Assembly (NCBI GenBank): GCA_014859345.1 | Contig: JACUUL010000012.1 | Span: 1 to 40,744, forward strand | Reading direction: 5' to 3' | DNA: 40,744 bases | Origin: Thermoleophilia bacterium | GTDB taxonomy: Bacteria; Actinomycetota; Thermoleophilia; BMS3ABIN01 | Part shown: piece after piece, positions 1 to 8,316 of the stretch | Layout of the letters: each line of letters starts with the position of its first letter | Position numbering within the stretch: the stretch's first letter is position 1 | Translations under genes and position numbers: made by a program | The notes under the pieces: generated by a model | Databases searched by the model: none | What the model was told of the DNA's origin: nothing | Seen by the model: the letters and a program-made list of their open reading frames with translations, nothing else

Positions 1-100
1 GCCGTCTGCTAGAATTTTGTAACCGGGTCGGTCAAACAATCGTAATGAGATCGGAAAATCGCCGCCGGCTCTGTTGACGGGACCTGGTCTGTCCAGAGGA

Positions 101-652
101 ATGAAACTGCTTCTTCACATCTGCTGCGCGCCCTGCGCCACAGCCACCTTCGATGCCTGGCGGGCTCTGGGAACAATTCCCGAGGGGGTCTTCTTCAACC
201 CCAACATTCATCCTTTCAGCGAGTTCCAGCGGCGCCGCGACACCCTTTTGGCCTACGCGAGTGAGATCGGCCTGAGGCTGATCGGAGAACCCGTGTACGA
301 CGTGGCCGGATGGCTGCGCATGGTGGCCGGCAACGACGAGAAGGGCAGGCGCTGCCGGATCTGCATATCAGGGCGGCTGCGCTTCACCGCGGACCTGGCG
401 CGGTCTGCCGGCTTTGAAGCGTTCTCAACCACTCTGCTGATAAGCCCCTGGCAGGAGCATGAAATCATCCGGGAGGAAGGCGAAAAGGCCGCCGCGGCTG
501 CCGGGGTGGAGTTTGCCTACCGGGACTTGAGATCCGAGTACGGGCGCAGCCGGGAGATGTCCCGCGAAGCGGGTCTATACCGCCAGAAATACTGCGGCTG
601 CATCTACAGCGAAGCCGAGACGGCTCTTGAGCGCCGGCGAAAGGCCAGGTAG
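101..652 (+). CDS. queH: Epoxyqueuosine reductase QueH (DUF208 family)
   Basis: MKLLLHICCAPCAT... N-terminus plus the CRIC and KYCGCIYS cysteine motifs typical of QueH. ATG at 101 has an upstream agagga RBS; the ORF-track TTG at 74 is probably not the start. Confidence 0.9.
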   Translation: MKLLLHICCAPCATATFDAWRALGTIPEGVFFNPNIHPFSEFQRRRDTLLAYASEIGLRLIGEPVYDVAGWLRMVAGNDEKGRRCRICISGRLRFTADLARSAGFEAFSTTLLISPWQEHEIIREEGEKAAAAAGVEFAYRDLRSEYGRSREMSREAGLYRQKYCGCIYSEAETALERRRKAR

Positions 653-669
653 GGCGGAGACGCTTCCGC

Positions 670-1755
670 ATGCGCACCAGTGAACTCGATTACAGCCTTC
701 CCCCCGAGCTTGTCGCCCAGCGCCCGGTGACCCCGCGCGACCGGAGCCGCCTGCTGGTTTACGACCGCTCCAGCGGGCGTATCGATCACAGCCTCCTGCC
801 GGATCTGGCCGCCAACCTGAGCCCTGGTGACATTCTGGTTTACAACGACTCGCGAGTCATCCGGGCGCGCCTTCAGGCGGTCAAGCCCGGGGGCGGACGC
901 GTCGAGCTGCTTTTTCTGAGGCGGCGCTCGCCACGCCTCTGGGAGGCGCTGGCCAGGCCGTCCTCCCGGTTAAAGACAGGTTCAGAGCTTGGCCTGGACT
1001 CTCCCGGTCAAAGCGGCATTAGCGGCGGGGCCCGGTCCGGAGCCGCGGCCGGGCGTTTGCCGACTGAAAAACCGGGCCCGTCGCTGAGACTCGAGGAAAA
1101 CCTGGGAGGCGGCCGCTGGCTGGTCAGGAACATGAGCCTGACTCCCACTGAGGAGCTGCTGGAGTCGCGCGGGGAAATGCCGCTGCCTCCATACATCACA
1201 GAAGAACTAAGGGAACCGGAGCGATACCAGACAGTTTACGCCGCCTGTCCCGGCTCGGCGGCGGCCCCCACCGCCGGCCTGCATTTTACGCGGCGATTGA
1301 TGGACCGCATCCGCGATCACGGAATCGGCCTCTTTCCCTTGACCCTGCACATCGGGCTCGACACCTTCCGTCCTGTGCATGAGGACGATCTTTCGCTGCA
1401 CCGGATCCATTCCGAGTACTACCGCATGCCAGCCGCCACGCATAAGGCTGTCGTCCGGACCCGCTCCCGGGGCGGCAGGGTGGTGGCCGTGGGCACTACT
1501 ACGGCCCGGGTCCTGGAGACGGTATACCGGGAGCCGGGTGCGGCTCTGGAGGGAGAGACGGGATTGTTTATAACCCCCGGTTACGCGTTTCGCGCGGTCG
1601 ATGCCCTGCTGACCAATTTCCATCTGCCGAAGTCGACGCTGCTGGCGATGGTAATGGCCTTTGCCGGCATCGACGAAACCCGGGGCATCTACCGGCAGGC
1701 CATCCAGGCCCGGTACCGATTCTACAGCTTCGGCGACGCGATGCTGGTGATCTAG
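670..1755 (+). CDS. queA: S-adenosylmethionine:tRNA ribosyltransferase-isomerase QueA
   Basis: SELDYSLPPELVAQRPVTPRDRSRLLV, VYNDSRVIRARL, TAGLHFT and TNFHLPKSTLLAMVMAFAG are QueA signatures. Confidence 0.95.
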   Translation: MRTSELDYSLPPELVAQRPVTPRDRSRLLVYDRSSGRIDHSLLPDLAANLSPGDILVYNDSRVIRARLQAVKPGGGRVELLFLRRRSPRLWEALARPSSRLKTGSELGLDSPGQSGISGGARSGAAAGRLPTEKPGPSLRLEENLGGGRWLVRNMSLTPTEELLESRGEMPLPPYITEELREPERYQTVYAACPGSAAAPTAGLHFTRRLMDRIRDHGIGLFPLTLHIGLDTFRPVHEDDLSLHRIHSEYYRMPAATHKAVVRTRSRGGRVVAVGTTTARVLETVYREPGAALEGETGLFITPGYAFRAVDALLTNFHLPKSTLLAMVMAFAGIDETRGIYRQAIQARYRFYSFGDAMLVI

Positions 1756-1852
1756 CGACGGGGGCTTTGTTTCCGGGCCTCAGGGAGATTCAGGGGCTGG
1801 ATTCGCCCCTTGCGACGGAAACGGGTTTGCTTCCGGAGGGAGAGCCAGGCTC

Positions 1853-2197
1853 CTACGGCATCGGGGGCATTGCCCGTGAGCCGGCCTTTGCTTCCATGGA
1901 ATTGATAGACCGGCCAGCCTGTGGGATGACCATCTTGATGGTATCGAGCCGGAGGATCAGAATATCCGCTTTGCGGGGCTGTTCCTGCGGGTTGCGCAGG
2001 CTGCGGATGCCGGCCTCGGTCACGGGTATATAGTCGTTGTCGCTCGCATTGAGCACATCGCTGATGCGAGACTGGTAGCCGCCGGGCTTGACGTGCATGT
2101 ACCCGTCGATTTCGTGATCGCCGGTGGCGATCCAAACCCTGACAGGCTCTGTCTGGATCTTGCTATGCATCATTGCGTTCATTTCTCCATCCTCCAT
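1853..2197 (-). CDS. Small conserved hypothetical protein, possibly DUF6812-like
   Basis: Coherent protein: VRVWIATGDHEIDGYMHVKPGGYQSRISDVLNASDNDYIPVTEAGI...ADILILRLDTIKMVIP. Start codon uncertain (several Met near the N-terminus). Confidence 0.6.
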   Translation of the reverse strand: MEDGEMNAMMHSKIQTEPVRVWIATGDHEIDGYMHVKPGGYQSRISDVLNASDNDYIPVTEAGIRSLRNPQEQPRKADILILRLDTIKMVIPQAGRSINSMEAKAGSRAMPPMP

Positions 2198-2437
2198 ATG
2201 GCCGGATCCCCGGACAGGTTGGCAATATCGGCCCGGAATTTAAAATCTCAGCTGCATCCCCACCTGGCTGAAAAGGCCGATTTACCGGTAATTATCGACA
2301 CGTGCAGGCTTTGCTGTAATCGGAGCGGCCGGCAGCGGTCTGCCGCGAAGACTCATCCATGGCCGCGGGTCCATGTAGTCTCGGGCATCACGGGCAGCCT
2401 GATTCGGAAAAACGAACCCATCATCCGTAATCGCTAA

Positions 2438-2466
2438 TTGGCAACCGCCAAGCCTACTTATATAAT
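2438..2466 (+). promoter_or_regulatory. Sigma70-type promoter TTGGCA-17-TATAAT with an inverted repeat TTGGC-AACC-GCCAA over the -35
   Basis: ttggca at 2438-2443, 17-nt spacer, tataat at 2461-2466; ATG of the downstream gene at 2496. Confidence 0.6.
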
Positions 2467-2495
2467 CCAAAAAGTTCACTAAAGCAGGGCTTCAA

Positions 2496-3074
2496 ATGAC
2501 CCGCAGCAAAAATCCCCGGATGGCAATGATCAGCGGCATGGTGAGAGATCTCACCGGCCCAGCCCATGACTGCGTTTTGATCAGGGCGGACCTTTGCGAC
2601 GGTTGCGGAGATTGCGTCACGGCCTGCGAAAGGGCGGTGGCCGGGAATGAAGGGGAACCGGATTCCGGCGGCGCCCGAATAAGGATCGTCAACAGGCAGG
2701 ATGCCTTCCTGCCCGTCCTCTGCCATAACTGTGAAGAAGCCCCCTGCGTCGCGGCCTGCATGACAGGGTGCCGCAGGAGAGGCTGCAGCGGATTCATCGA
2801 GACCGATTATGCCCGGTGCATGGGCTGCGGGATGTGCATCATGGTATGTCCTTTCGGCGCCATTGCTCCCGTGGGCGACGATCACAAAGCCCGCAAATGT
2901 GATGGCTGTACCGGGATGGATACTCCCGCCTGTGTCATTGCCTGCCGTCCGGGAGCCCTTGTCAAGGGACAGGTTCTCCTGTTCTCCGAGCATGTACGGC
3001 GGCGCTCAGCCGCCGGCATCGCCTCCGCCACCGGGGAGCCGGCCTCAGGCGCAAAAGGACGGGCAAGAGGATGA
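2496..3074 (+). CDS. CooF/HycB-like polyferredoxin (4Fe-4S iron-sulfur electron-transfer protein)
   Basis: Multiple Cys motifs: CDGCGDCVTAC, CHNCEEAPCVAAC, CMGCGMCIMVCPFGAI, CDGCTGMDTPACVIAC. Confidence 0.88.
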   Translation: MTRSKNPRMAMISGMVRDLTGPAHDCVLIRADLCDGCGDCVTACERAVAGNEGEPDSGGARIRIVNRQDAFLPVLCHNCEEAPCVAACMTGCRRRGCSGFIETDYARCMGCGMCIMVCPFGAIAPVGDDHKARKCDGCTGMDTPACVIACRPGALVKGQVLLFSEHVRRRSAAGIASATGEPASGAKGRARG

Positions 3075-4333
3075 GCGCCGGATGCGGCAACGGCGGCGGG
3101 AAAGCGTCCGGCCACGTCATTATCGGGAACTGCGCCGCCGGAATCGCCGCAGCTGAAGCTATCCGCGAAGCCGGCTGCCAGGAGCCGCTCAGCATCATCA
3201 CCGACGAGGAGCATCCCGCCTACGGCCGGCCCCTGACCTCATACGTCCTGGGAGGCAGGGTCAGCCGGGACCAGATCTGGCTCCGGCCGCCTGATTTTTA
3301 CGGCCGGCTCGCCATCGACATCCTCTTCGGGCAGCGGGCTGCCGCCGTCGATTCCAAGGAGAAGTCAGTCGTCATCGAGGGGGGAGGCAAGCTCCGGTAC
3401 GACAGGCTGCTGATCGCCAGTGGCGGCTCTCCCCGGAAACTGCCGGTGCCGGGCGCCGATCTCGCGGGCGTATTTTACCTGCGCACGGTCGCCGATTCCG
3501 ACGCCATCATCGGCCACCTGCCCCGCACGAGGCGGGTTGTGCTGTGCGGCGGCGGGCTGGTGACTGCCAAGGCGATGGACGCTCTACGGCACGTTGACAC
3601 CGTCGAGAGCATGAGCATGGTAGAGATAATGCCGGCGGTTCTTTCGCAGGTGCTCGATGGCGAACCGGCGGCGATCATGGAACAGCATTTCCGTGAAAAC
3701 GGAGTCGACGTGCGCACGGAGACCAGCATAGAGGAAGTCCTGGGCCGGGAAGGCCGGGTAGCAGGCGTGAGACTGAGCAGCGGAGAAGTGCTTGACTGCG
3801 AGATGGTGATCGTGGGGATGGGAGTGATTCCGAACACTGGTTTTCTGGCCGGCAGCGGCATAAAGACCGATTTCGGCATCCTGGTGGATTCATGCCAGCG
3901 GACCAGTGTCCAGGATGTCTTCAGCGCCGGCGACGTGGCCCAGGTGCCGGACTTCTTCGGTGACGGCAGCCGCGTCTGCGCCATCTGGCCCGCTGCCTGC
4001 CAGCAGGGACGGGTGGCCGGGCTCAACATGGCAGGCAGGGAAGCCGTCTACCGGGGCGGCGTCGGAATGAACTCGGCCGAGTTTTTCGGGCTGCCGGTGA
4101 TCGCCGCCGGCATGACGAAGCCAGGTGAAGGGAGGGAGGCGTTCGATTACCGCTCCGGGGAGAAGCAGTTCCGGCGGATCGTTCTGAAAGACGGGGTTGT
4201 CGTGGGATACGTCCTCTTGGGAGAGGTCTCCTGCACCGGGGTGCTGACGGCGATGATCTACAGCCGCCGCAAACTGAACGGGACGGTCCGCGACGTGCTT
4301 GCCGCAGACCTGAGCAATTTCATCCGCTCGTAA
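3071..4333 (+). CDS. NAD(P)/FAD-dependent oxidoreductase of the FNOR / NADH oxidase-like family
   Basis: HVIIGNCAAGIAAAEAIREAG dinucleotide fold; YDRLLIASGGSPRKLPVPG; VVLCGGGLVTAKAMDAL; VFSAGDVAQ FAD motif. ATGA overlap with the preceding ferredoxin gene. Confidence 0.9.
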   Translation: MSAGCGNGGGKASGHVIIGNCAAGIAAAEAIREAGCQEPLSIITDEEHPAYGRPLTSYVLGGRVSRDQIWLRPPDFYGRLAIDILFGQRAAAVDSKEKSVVIEGGGKLRYDRLLIASGGSPRKLPVPGADLAGVFYLRTVADSDAIIGHLPRTRRVVLCGGGLVTAKAMDALRHVDTVESMSMVEIMPAVLSQVLDGEPAAIMEQHFRENGVDVRTETSIEEVLGREGRVAGVRLSSGEVLDCEMVIVGMGVIPNTGFLAGSGIKTDFGILVDSCQRTSVQDVFSAGDVAQVPDFFGDGSRVCAIWPAACQQGRVAGLNMAGREAVYRGGVGMNSAEFFGLPVIAAGMTKPGEGREAFDYRSGEKQFRRIVLKDGVVVGYVLLGEVSCTGVLTAMIYSRRKLNGTVRDVLAADLSNFIRS

Positions 4334-4356
4334 GCGTCGCCCGCCGGCTCCACGCT

Positions 4357-4608
4357 CTAGTAATATGGTGCGGGCCTCCCCCAGGCGATGCCTGCGGCCT
4401 CGAGGGCGGAGATGGTTTTTTCTCCTGATTCGAGGCCGACATGTATCGTGGCGGTATAGGGCTCCACCGATGATACAGACTGGAACATGACTTCTATGCC
4501 CGCGTCTTCGAGGGCAATGCGCGCTCTTTCCCAGTCTCCGTTAAGAAAACCTACCCTGAGCGGCACCGAGCGGATCGTGCCCGCTGCCGCACCTGATGAT
4601 GTGTTCAC
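4357..4608 (-). CDS. Small (83 aa) ACT-like domain protein
   Basis: GTG start at 4608 preceded by ggaaagga. MNTSSGAAAGTIRSVPLRVGFLNGDWERARIALEDAGIEVMFQSVSSVEPYTATIHVGLESGEKTISALEAAGIAWGRPAPYY reads as a beta-alpha-beta-beta-alpha-beta order. It is the C-terminal part of the longer 4357..5061 track ORF, whose upstream part is out of frame with the ferredoxin gene. Confidence 0.65.
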   Translation of the reverse strand: MNTSSGAAAGTIRSVPLRVGFLNGDWERARIALEDAGIEVMFQSVSSVEPYTATIHVGLESGEKTISALEAAGIAWGRPAPYY

Positions 4609-4633
4609 GGCGCTTCCTTTCCCTGATTTGATA

Positions 4634-5347
4634 TCACTGTCCGCGGCCCGCGCTGAGCTTTCCGGCGACCGGAACGAGGTGGCGGTGTTCCCGCGTGTCC
4701 CAACTTCCGCCGCCGCTCTCGGCGGCGGCCGCGATCCTGCGGGCTTCCCGCTGCCGGCGCATCGTGGACATGGCATTGATATTGCCGAAATGCAGAGCCT
4801 TGGTGGAGCAGGAAGTGGCGCAGGCCGGCCAAAACCCGGCGTCGACCCGGTCCATGCAGTAATCGCACTTGACGACTTTCTTCGTTTGCGGGTTGAACTG
4901 CGGCGCTCCGAAGGGGCACGCGTAAATGCAGCTCTTGCAGCCGATGCAGGCGGCCTCCTCGATAAAGACGATGCCGTCTTCGCGCTTCTGGCAGGCTCCC
5001 GTGGGGCAGGCCTGGGCGCATGGCGCCACGGGATCGCAGTGGTTGCACTGCATGGCCACAAAGGTTGTGCTGAGGCGGCCGCCGGTCAGCCGGGGCCCTA
5101 CCTGGATGATGCGGATCAGCCGGGGACCGACGGGCAGGCTCTTTTCCAGCTTGCAATGGACCTCGCAGCTGAAACAGTTGACACACCGGTCCTGGTCGTG
5201 CAGCATGGCCCAGCGGTTGCCGGCGCCCCGCAGGGTCACCCGTCCCTCGCGTCCTTCCCAGGGAAGCTTTCTGCCGGCGAATCCCTTTTGCTCTGTGTAT
5301 AGCGGGGTGGTGGCGCTCATAAATCCAGCCTCCTTCTCATGCTTCAC
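4634..5347 (-). CDS. 4Fe-4S dicluster electron-transfer subunit of a molybdopterin oxidoreductase
   Basis: CVNCFSCEVHCK, CNHCDPVAPCAQACPTGA, CIGCKSCIYACPFGAPQF, CDYCMDRVDAGFWPACATSCSTKAL. Overlaps the end of the catalytic subunit by 4 nt. Internal Met10 is an alternative start. Confidence 0.9.
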   Translation of the reverse strand: MKHEKEAGFMSATTPLYTEQKGFAGRKLPWEGREGRVTLRGAGNRWAMLHDQDRCVNCFSCEVHCKLEKSLPVGPRLIRIIQVGPRLTGGRLSTTFVAMQCNHCDPVAPCAQACPTGACQKREDGIVFIEEAACIGCKSCIYACPFGAPQFNPQTKKVVKCDYCMDRVDAGFWPACATSCSTKALHFGNINAMSTMRRQREARRIAAAAESGGGSWDTREHRHLVPVAGKLSAGRGQ

Positions 5348-7950
5348 CGGCCCGCGCCCGGGCTTTCGCCCAGAGCGGGAGCGTTTTCATCTTCGGACGA
5401 TCTGCTCGGCGTGATTGGAGCCCGGTAATAGCCCGGCTCGTATTCCCGCCCCTCATGAATTATCTTCTCGCTTACGGGGTCCCATCGGGGAGCGTTCTCC
5501 TGCGCCACCCGGTTGGTGTAGTGGCCCAGTTCGCCGTCCATGGTCTGGCCTTCGTGGTAGAAGGACTCGGGGTTGACCTGGTAATCGGGGAAGGTGGCTA
5601 TATAATTCCGGGCCCGCTCCAGGGCCCAGCCTCGGTCGGAGCCCTTCTTGCGGATCATCACCAGCTGCGCCTTGAATTCAGCCTGGTTGTAAACCGGATC
5701 GTTGACCACGTCATCAATCAGGAACGAGACGTTGCGGTTGGTTGAGGGCGGCACGAACAACTGGTACTCGTCCGTGGAGCAGCAGATCCATATCTGCCGG
5801 GGATCGGTCTCCGCGGTCACCCAGGCAAAGCCCTCGATCTCCGCCTGCCGGCTGTCGACGATCACCAGGTCGCCATCGGCGATCTCCAGAACCGCCGCCG
5901 TGTCAGGATGGATCTGGATGAAGCGGTCAGGCTCCAGCTCGTCGGTCCAGGGCCACCAGTGGCCCATCTCGTGGAACGAGGAGACGATGCGGCCGGTGCA
6001 CAGGACAAAGGGATGCTCGCTGAACTCCTCGGTGGCCGACACCGGAGTGTGCCCGCCTTCCCGATGCTGCGGCAGGTAATCCCAGCCCAGGTCCCGGAGC
6101 GCATCCGAGGCGATCTCGATCTTACCCGAAGGCGTGGGAAAACGCTTGTCAGTCCCCGGATAGTTCTCTTCCTCGCGGTACATGATCCAGGTGCCGCGGA
6201 CGCTCGCCCCCGGTGTCTGGTAGCTCATGGCCTCCTCCTCGGTGCCCGCCGGCCACATGACGCCGCCCTTGGGCGTTGTCCGGGGATCGAGGGTCTCCTT
6301 GTAGCAGCCCGCGGTGAACTGGTCCTGCTGGTTGAAGAACTTCACCCAGGCGGCCTGGTCTCCCCGGGCCGGGTCCATCTCATCCCGGCATGGAAACCAG
6401 TCCCCCAGGCCCAGCCGGTCGGCTATGCCGATGACCACGTCGATGTCGTTGCGGCATTCCCAGTTCTCGTCGATACATTTGTTATACCATGACATCAACC
6501 GGTTGTTTCCGTGGTGCACCAGCCCCTCCCGCTCGAAAGCAGAGGTGATGGGGAAGGCGACGTGGGCGTGCTGGTAAGTGAAGTTGGGATGGAATGAATT
6601 ATGAATGGCGATATCGACGTTATGGCGGAAGGCCGATGAATACTTATGGGTATTGGGCATCTGGGCCAGCATGTTGCCGTTCCACCACACTCCCCTTACC
6701 GGATATGGCTTCTGGGTGAAGATGGCGTTGGCGAAATTGGCCGCGGAGATGTCCGCCCATGGCACCAGCTTGTTGCTGATGCAGGGCCGCTTCAGCCGGG
6801 GCAGTTCCTCGGTCAGGCGCTCGCCGGAAGGCCTTCCTCCGGCAGTGAAAGCCGTCTTTAGCGGCCGCCTGACCTCAGAAAGATCCCGGCCGGGATTGAG
6901 CGGCGGCCGGCAGTTGTGCAGCCAGTTCCACCCGCCGCCGGGGACGCCTATGCTGCCCGTCAGGGCCAGCAACGCGCCCCAGACGCGGTTGGTGTTGTTG
7001 GAATTGTAAGACTGGGCAGTCCCCAGGCAGCCGGTCATGCTGGCCGGGGTGTTGGTGGCGAAGGCGCGCGCCGCCTCCACGATGCGCTCCCGGGGTACCC
7101 AGGTGATCTTTTCCGCCCGCTCAGGGGGCATGTCGTCAATCAGCGGCCACCATTCGTCGAGGCCCTTGACCCACTTCTCGACGAATTCATGGTTATACAG
7201 GTCCTCCTTGAGGATGACGTTTATCATGGCCATTCCCAGCGCCGAATCGGTATTGGGCCTGAGTTGCAGGGCGATATCGGCCTTGGCCATCGAGGGGTGG
7301 AACCTGGGGTCGACCCAGATGATCTTGGCGCCGTTTTCCCTGGCGTCCAGGATCCAGTTCATGGTGGTGACCTCGGTGGCTCCCATGTGCGAGCCGGCGA
7401 CCAGGATGCATTTAGAGTTGATCCAGTCCTGGGAGGGATTCATCAGCCGTCCCAGTTCCCGGGCGCCGAAGAGGTAGTGCGCGGCCACTCCCGGCGATTC
7501 GCAGCAGATGGGACCCTGCCCGGCCACGTTCGGCGTGCCGAACAGCTTCCCGAAGCGGGCCGCCCCTTCCTTCCAGTTTAGATCCGAGCGGCCCGTCCTC
7601 TGGATGTAAAGGGCTTCCGGCCCGTACTCGTCCTTGAGCCGCTGCAGGCGCTCCGCAGCGAAGTCGAGCGCCGCTTCCCACGAGGCCCGCCGGAACTCCT
7701 GGTCGAGGCTCTCCCTGACCATGGGATATTTGACCCGGAGAGGGTTATAGATATGCTGCATCTGGCCTGAGCCCTTGCAGCACAGAGAGCCTCGACTGCC
7801 CGGATGCTCCGGATCCCCCTTGATGTCCACGATCTTGCCGTCCATGACGTAGACGAGCATTCCGCAGGCCGATTCGCACATGTTGTTGCAGGTGGTAGCG
7901 ACCACCTTGTCATACTTACGGAGGGACTGGCCAGAAGGTCTCAGAGTCAT
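5344..7950 (-). CDS. Molybdopterin (bis-MGD) oxidoreductase catalytic subunit, DMSO reductase superfamily
   Basis: N-terminal 4Fe-4S motif CNNMCESACGMLVYVMDGKIVDIKGDPEHPGSRGSLCCKG, GPICCESPGVAAHYLFGA, WVDPR, GSIGVPGGGWN, FPTPSGKIEIAS. Start at internal ATG (7950) preferred over the track start at 8043. No twin-arginine signal seen. Confidence 0.92.
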   Translation of the reverse strand: MTLRPSGQSLRKYDKVVATTCNNMCESACGMLVYVMDGKIVDIKGDPEHPGSRGSLCCKGSGQMQHIYNPLRVKYPMVRESLDQEFRRASWEAALDFAAERLQRLKDEYGPEALYIQRTGRSDLNWKEGAARFGKLFGTPNVAGQGPICCESPGVAAHYLFGARELGRLMNPSQDWINSKCILVAGSHMGATEVTTMNWILDARENGAKIIWVDPRFHPSMAKADIALQLRPNTDSALGMAMINVILKEDLYNHEFVEKWVKGLDEWWPLIDDMPPERAEKITWVPRERIVEAARAFATNTPASMTGCLGTAQSYNSNNTNRVWGALLALTGSIGVPGGGWNWLHNCRPPLNPGRDLSEVRRPLKTAFTAGGRPSGERLTEELPRLKRPCISNKLVPWADISAANFANAIFTQKPYPVRGVWWNGNMLAQMPNTHKYSSAFRHNVDIAIHNSFHPNFTYQHAHVAFPITSAFEREGLVHHGNNRLMSWYNKCIDENWECRNDIDVVIGIADRLGLGDWFPCRDEMDPARGDQAAWVKFFNQQDQFTAGCYKETLDPRTTPKGGVMWPAGTEEEAMSYQTPGASVRGTWIMYREEENYPGTDKRFPTPSGKIEIASDALRDLGWDYLPQHREGGHTPVSATEEFSEHPFVLCTGRIVSSFHEMGHWWPWTDELEPDRFIQIHPDTAAVLEIADGDLVIVDSRQAEIEGFAWVTAETDPRQIWICCSTDEYQLFVPPSTNRNVSFLIDDVVNDPVYNQAEFKAQLVMIRKKGSDRGWALERARNYIATFPDYQVNPESFYHEGQTMDGELGHYTNRVAQENAPRWDPVSEKIIHEGREYEPGYYRAPITPSRSSEDENAPALGESPGAGR

Positions 7951-8073
7951 GTCGTCCGCCTTTCCGGGAAGCACCGGCCAGGGAATTGGAACAGTACGGT
8001 CACTAGGCCGGCACAAGCCCCTATGTCTTTGGATGTAAGACAACTTAGAGGCTTAAAGTAGTTATGTTAGGCA

Positions 8074-8101
8074 TTTTTATTGGTGGCTCCTTTTTTGACA
8101 A
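8074..8101 (-). promoter_or_regulatory. Possible promoter of the molybdopterin oxidoreductase operon (TTGTCA-16-TAAAAA)
   Basis: Minus-strand TTGTCA at 8101-8096 and TAAAAA at 8079-8074. Confidence 0.3.
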
Positions 8102-8169
8102 GGCCTAAATGCAGATGAAACAAATAAGCATTACTGATAAGCAGGCGGGAGATGATTAAGAGAAATGAG

Positions 8170-8197
8170 AGGGGTAAGACTTCAGGGGTAAGACTTC
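8170..8197. repeat. Two perfect tandem 14-bp copies of aggggtaagacttc
   Basis: aggggtaagacttc at 8170-8183 and 8184-8197, upstream of the Mo-oxidoreductase promoter candidate. Confidence 0.9.
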
Positions 8198-8316
8198 ACC
8201 CGCGTGATGAGAGGGTCCGCCGCCGGTCTTGCCGCGGCAGGCGCCGCAGGAATGAGCTTAACGTTCCCTGGCAGCAAGTTTAAGGAAACCTTGCCAGGCG
8301 GGGAACAGAGAGGAGC

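Noticed and set aside
2282-2479. 65-aa minus-strand ORF
   Set aside because: Overlaps the TTGGCA/TATAAT promoter of the ferredoxin gene; no protein-like pattern.
4609-5061. Upstream part of the 234-aa minus-strand ORF 4357..5061
   Set aside because: Out of frame with the secure Fe-S subunit gene and low-complexity; only the part from GTG 4608 is supported.
4487-5302. 271-aa plus-strand ORF
   Set aside because: Antisense to the Fe-S subunit gene; no coherent domain.
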